A stretch of DNA of 64,000 bases, taken from Gemella sp. GL1. GTDB taxonomy: Bacteria; Bacillota; Bacilli; Staphylococcales; Gemellaceae. The notes below the pieces were generated by a model, which made no database searches, had not been told where the DNA came from, and worked only from the letters and a program-made list of their open reading frames with translations. Positions 60,837-64,000 of this stretch are shown piece by piece. A program made the position numbers and the translations under genes. The DNA lies in contig NZ_JACBYB010000009.1 of assembly GCF_013415365.1 (NCBI RefSeq), forward strand, positions 103,937 to 167,936, written 5' to 3'. The first letter of the stretch is position 1. Each line of letters opens with the position of its first letter.

Positions 60837-63386
60837 TTAAAATTTACTATTATATTTGAATAATTCATTCTGATTTTTTAATGGCAGCCAGATAAATCCA
60901 GAAAATTTATCCTTATCTAAAGATGCCAATAGACCTCCTAAACCAGTAGCTAAGTCATAAGAAACCTTATATGAAAAGTTTCCTGGAAGAGCTATATTGC
61001 CATTTTCATCTCTTAAAATATACTGACTGTAAGTTGCAAGCATCTTCTTATATAAATTAGACTTTCCTTGGAATTTATCTACTATTTTAGCTACATATGC
61101 TAATCCCAGATAACCCTCAAATAATCCAAAAAATACGGGTGGTTTGGCTGTGAGTGCCTTACTTATTCCACTTATCAAATCTTTAATAGTAGATTTGTCA
61201 ATATGCTCTCTTATTAAAATGGCTGTTAGTAGGAACCCAGCAGAACCATTTGAAAAATAGGGTAATAATTTTTCATCTTCAGAAAGAAGAAATGACATAT
61301 CATTATTTACTTTGATTTTGTCTAGTTCATATTTAAATAGATCTTTAGCAAAATCTAGATATTTTTCTTTGCCTGTAAGATTGTATAGGGCGTATGCCAG
61401 CCATATAGCCCCTGTCCAACCATACATTAATCCATCATTTGTAAAGCCTGAATATTCATTGGAAATATCAGTTGGATCTTCTAAAAATATATTTCTGATT
61501 CTCTCGTAAACACTATCTGCAAATATTAAATATTCTTCATTTTTTCTTGAAATATATTGGTCAAGTGCTGCTAATCCTATTCCCGATAGGCCACTTTCCA
61601 AGGATATATTTCTAGTTTCTAGTATTAAACTTCTGTCTTCTAAAAATTTTTTATAAATATCATTGGCATAGTCTTCAAAGCCTAATTCAATTAAGCTGTT
61701 GGCTATTCCAGTCAGACCAGAAAATAAGGCATAGTCCCTATCTTTTATCTTTACTTTCTTAAAGTTTTCTAGCCACAGAGATATATCAAAATTCAATTCA
61801 TCTAGTCTTTTTAATAGTAATAATATTCCTGATGCTCCATAGGCTATGGATAATTGACCATATTTATAAATATATTGTTTTATATCTCCATATATAAGAC
61901 TAGTTCTATTAAAGTCTATATTCTTAACTAGGCTTTGCAAGGAATCTTCATAAAGTCTTTCTTGCTCTATAGGTCCATACATCTGAAATGGCTTTTTACT
62001 TTCACTTAATAAATCATAGTTAGGACTAGTAGAATAGCTTACTATCATATCTAAAATAGCAGCTGCCTCTTGTCCAAATTCCCTCTTTATCCAGTCATAA
62101 TGGACTCCATACACCTTATTGGCAATCATCTCCAAATTAGCAACAGCTAGTAGTCCTGTTTTGAAAACCCTTAGTAAGCCTGTCCAATCTTTTTCTTCGT
62201 TATAATCATTAAATTTCTTATAAAAACCAGGGGTTCCTAAGCTTCGATCTCCTCTTTCTCCAATCTTTCCATAATTTTCAAAGTCGATCAACTTTATTTT
62301 ATAATCATCTGTGACCACTATATTCTTGGGCTGTATATCTCCATGTGTATAGCCTTTATCATGAATTGCTTTCAAGGCCTTGCAAGATTCTACTGCAATT
62401 TTTTTTAAGTTAGCAATATATTCTTCCTTATTACTTTTTTCTGAAAATGGATAATTTCTAGAAATCCATGACGCCAAGGTCTGACCCTCAACATAGTCTT
62501 GCACCAGAAACTTATGCTCCCAAGCATCAAAGATGTCGTATACTCTGGGAATACATTCTAAATCAGCTAACTCACTTAAAACATGATACTCTTTTTTCAA
62601 TCTGTATACGGCATCATTATTTAATCCATCTAATCCGGCATTCAATCTAGACTCTTTTAAAACTAGTTTTTTAGAAGATTTGTCTTCTGCTAGATAGACA
62701 CCTCCCCCATTGCTAAAATGCAAGGCCTCCATAATATTGTAGGCATCTAAGGGATTTTCTTGATCGAGTTCTTGCTCATTCTCGATAATATAGTCTGGTT
62801 TTTCTACCCAATCCGGTGTTGAGTAGTAGGGCAATCTTTTGTCTTCGACTAGATTTCCCTCCTTGTCCTGAATCGCAAGTCGGCCATCAGGCAGGTATTT
62901 GGCAGAAAAGCCACCATATCTATAGTAAATATTAGTGTCCTTCCATCTTCTATCCGATAAGATATAAGCTCCCTTTTTGTAATTTTTTAATCTCTCTTCC
63001 AAGTCTAAAAGCAAGCTATGAAGTTCTTCTTCATTGGGATAAATGGTAATAAATTTGGCTGAAGATTCCCTTGCTGCATACTTGGAATTTTTATTTATTA
63101 ATTGCATCTTGTCAATTACGAATTTAAATGCTATGTTTTTTTCAAATAGGACTTTTGCTACCGCGTCTAGGACTTCTTGAGCCTCGTAAATATCCGTGCT
63201 TATATGCAGTTTCCAGCCTTGATCCTGTTTTAATTTTATTTCTTGGGGAAATACATTGACCCAATGTCCTCCCTCTAAAAGCTGCCATTTTTCTGGCACT
63301 TCTAAGATGAATTTTTTTCCTCTAGATTTTGAAGGCATGTAATATTTATCTGATTCTTCAATATAATCAAAATATCTAATATCCAT
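60837..63386 (-). CDS. Class III lanthipeptide synthetase LanKC
   Basis: 849 residues from the ATG 8 nt after GGAGG (an ATG 15 nt earlier overlaps that site). Domains: N-terminal lyase-like (about 1-205), Ser/Thr kinase-like (about 215-480; GGGVYLAED, Lys in LVLKES, HGDIQPKN, IDFEN) and LanC-like cyclase (about 515-849; ALFSGLTGIANSLIELG, DGLMYGWTGAIWLAYAL). The zinc ligands of LanC (Cys, Cys-His) are absent, with YFSNGSAGF in place of the CHG motif; this marks class III, not class IV. The enzyme should phosphorylate and eliminate Ser in the precursors and form lanthionine or labionin rings. Confidence 0.93.
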   Translation of the reverse strand: MDIRYFDYIEESDKYYMPSKSRGKKFILEVPEKWQLLEGGHWVNVFPQEIKLKQDQGWKLHISTDIYEAQEVLDAVAKVLFEKNIAFKFVIDKMQLINKNSKYAARESSAKFITIYPNEEELHSLLLDLEERLKNYKKGAYILSDRRWKDTNIYYRYGGFSAKYLPDGRLAIQDKEGNLVEDKRLPYYSTPDWVEKPDYIIENEQELDQENPLDAYNIMEALHFSNGGGVYLAEDKSSKKLVLKESRLNAGLDGLNNDAVYRLKKEYHVLSELADLECIPRVYDIFDAWEHKFLVQDYVEGQTLASWISRNYPFSEKSNKEEYIANLKKIAVESCKALKAIHDKGYTHGDIQPKNIVVTDDYKIKLIDFENYGKIGERGDRSLGTPGFYKKFNDYNEEKDWTGLLRVFKTGLLAVANLEMIANKVYGVHYDWIKREFGQEAAAILDMIVSYSTSPNYDLLSESKKPFQMYGPIEQERLYEDSLQSLVKNIDFNRTSLIYGDIKQYIYKYGQLSIAYGASGILLLLKRLDELNFDISLWLENFKKVKIKDRDYALFSGLTGIANSLIELGFEDYANDIYKKFLEDRSLILETRNISLESGLSGIGLAALDQYISRKNEEYLIFADSVYERIRNIFLEDPTDISNEYSGFTNDGLMYGWTGAIWLAYALYNLTGKEKYLDFAKDLFKYELDKIKVNNDMSFLLSEDEKLLPYFSNGSAGFLLTAILIREHIDKSTIKDLISGISKALTAKPPVFFGLFEGYLGLAYVAKIVDKFQGKSNLYKKMLATYSQYILRDENGNIALPGNFSYKVSYDLATGLGGLLASLDKDKFSGFIWLPLKNQNELFKYNSKF

Positions 63387-63598
63387 CTTCTTCACCTCCA
63401 TTTACCCATATAAGTCTGTGAATTAATCCTTAATCTAGCTATTATTATTTTTCTACTAAGCCTTTAGTTTTTAATTTTCTTACTATTATAATCATAATAA
63501 TTTTTACTTAGCTTTATAGATTTTTAGAAATACAGTCCCAAAATCATTTTCTAAGATTTATAAAGCTATTTTTCTACTTCCCCTTTATTAACAACTTT
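63387..63598 (-). promoter_or_regulatory. Long leader of the lanKC operon
   Basis: About 225 nt separate the predicted transcription start from lanKC. A two-part hairpin at 63509-63568 (TAGCTTTATA / TATAAAGCTA outside, TTAGAAA / TTTCTAA inside) may be regulatory. No T-run follows it, so it is not a plain terminator. Confidence 0.55.
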
Positions 63599-63648
63599 GA
63601 AAAGCTTTTCTATACTTATATTGTATACCTTTCTATATGCTTTGTCAA
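63599..63648 (-). promoter_or_regulatory. Promoter and palindrome of the lanKC operon
   Basis: Minus strand TTGACA (63643-63648), 17 nt, TACAAT (63620-63625), then the palindrome GAAAAGCTTTTC (63599-63610). Matches the 57.8-kb promoter almost base for base around the -10 and palindrome. Confidence 0.92.
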
Positions 63649-63706
63649 TGCTTTTCTTTTAATTTTTAATTTTTAATTTTTTATTTTCTGAATATTTAGA
63701 AAAATC

Positions 63707-63739
63707 AAAAAAGCCTAGCTAAATTTCTCTAGCTAGGTC
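63707..63739 (-). terminator. Terminator upstream of the lanKC operon
   Basis: CCTAGCTA / TAGCTAGG hairpin with six Ts on the minus strand, ending the gene at the right edge. Confidence 0.88.
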
Positions 63740-63745
63740 TATAAA

Positions 63746-64000
63746 TTAATTAAATCTATCTTTATATTTCCAATTGAATATCCATTGGAGATTGATTAAG
63801 GGTTCTACATCTTGCTCTTCTATCAAGGGTCTTAATTTGTCATACATTTCCTCTTTTATTTTTTCTTGTTCTTCTTGATTTAAATCTATTTCTTCATCTT
63901 CTTTGTAACTATATAAATACTTAAAATTTTGACTATATTTATACATATACTTTATTTCTCCTATTCTACTACTATACCAGTATCCATCATCGTATACAGA
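63746..64000 (-). CDS. Unknown protein, C-terminal part, cut by the right edge
   Basis: The frame stays open to the window edge without a stop (84 codons), so the Met at 63946 is probably internal. Visible parts are VYDDGYWYSSRIGEIKYMYK, an acidic patch (KEDEEIDLNQEEQEKIKEEM) and a Trp-rich end (LQWIFNWKYKDRFN). No family recognised. A terminator separates it from the lanKC promoter. Confidence 0.65.
   Translation of the reverse strand, partial: SVYDDGYWYSSRIGEIKYMYKYSQNFKYLYSYKEDEEIDLNQEEQEKIKEEMYDKLRPLIEEQDVEPLINLQWIFNWKYKDRFN

Overview
The window is AT-rich, low-GC Firmicute DNA. It carries an S10-spc ribosomal operon, strong AGGAGG ribosome binding sites, a streptococcal-type water-forming NADH oxidase, a glmS ribozyme (which streptococci lack), an MtlR-controlled mannitol PTS, and surface proteins with LPXTG-like or membrane anchors. 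This mix best fits Gemella or a close relative. That is inference from gene content; no 16S gene is present.

Layout, left to right. (1) 1-7460, minus strand: S10-spc ribosomal protein operon from rplF (cut by the left edge) back to rpsJ, with a consensus promoter and a folded leader RNA. (2) 7.5-17.2 kb: housekeeping genes (OsmC-like, HAD, a SnoaL-like gene facing an HxlR regulator, mscL, rpiA, tyrS, RluA-type synthase, nadK, DUF402) and a large cell-wall-anchored amidase. (3) 17.5-22.2 kb: gnd-zwf, then a scar where a class III fructose bisphosphatase and a PTS EIIB gene have both lost their 5' ends at one junction. (4) 22.3-31 kb: a 1156-residue acidic repeat protein in the ytpR-sftA position but without a motor domain, ytpR, two exported or membrane proteins, a nitroreductase and a repeat-rich surface protein. 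(5) 31-36.2 kb: HerA/YjgR-like ATPase, two LolA-like exported proteins, clpP and a YitT-type membrane protein. (6) 36.2-43.8 kb: glmS ribozyme and glmS, then mtlA-mtlR-mtlF-mtlD with two near-identical operators. (7) 43.8-45.65 kb: a complete IS200/IS605 element (tnpA, tnpB, probable guide RNA) wedged between the nox terminator and the mtlA operator. (8) 45.7-54.5 kb: nox, CYTH protein, MnmM-like methyltransferase, YabN-like protein, a peptidase-like protein, flavoproteins and a glutathionyl-hydroquinone-reductase-like protein.

(9) 54.7-63.6 kb is the most remarkable part: an apparently complete class III lanthipeptide locus. A LanKC-type synthetase (lyase, kinase and a zinc-ligand-free cyclase) is followed by three tandem precursor genes, all shorter than 50 codons. 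Their cores are built from SxxSxxxC units, the signature of labionin (labyrinthopeptin-type) rings, in 2, 3 and 2 copies. An ABC exporter and a DUF1307 lipoprotein follow. A second operon, driven by a promoter nearly identical to the first and carrying the same 12-bp palindrome (GAAAAGCTTTTC), encodes a four-helix membrane protein, a 56-residue membrane protein and a C39-peptidase ABC exporter. The two operons look like one regulon. No dedicated regulator is seen inside the window.
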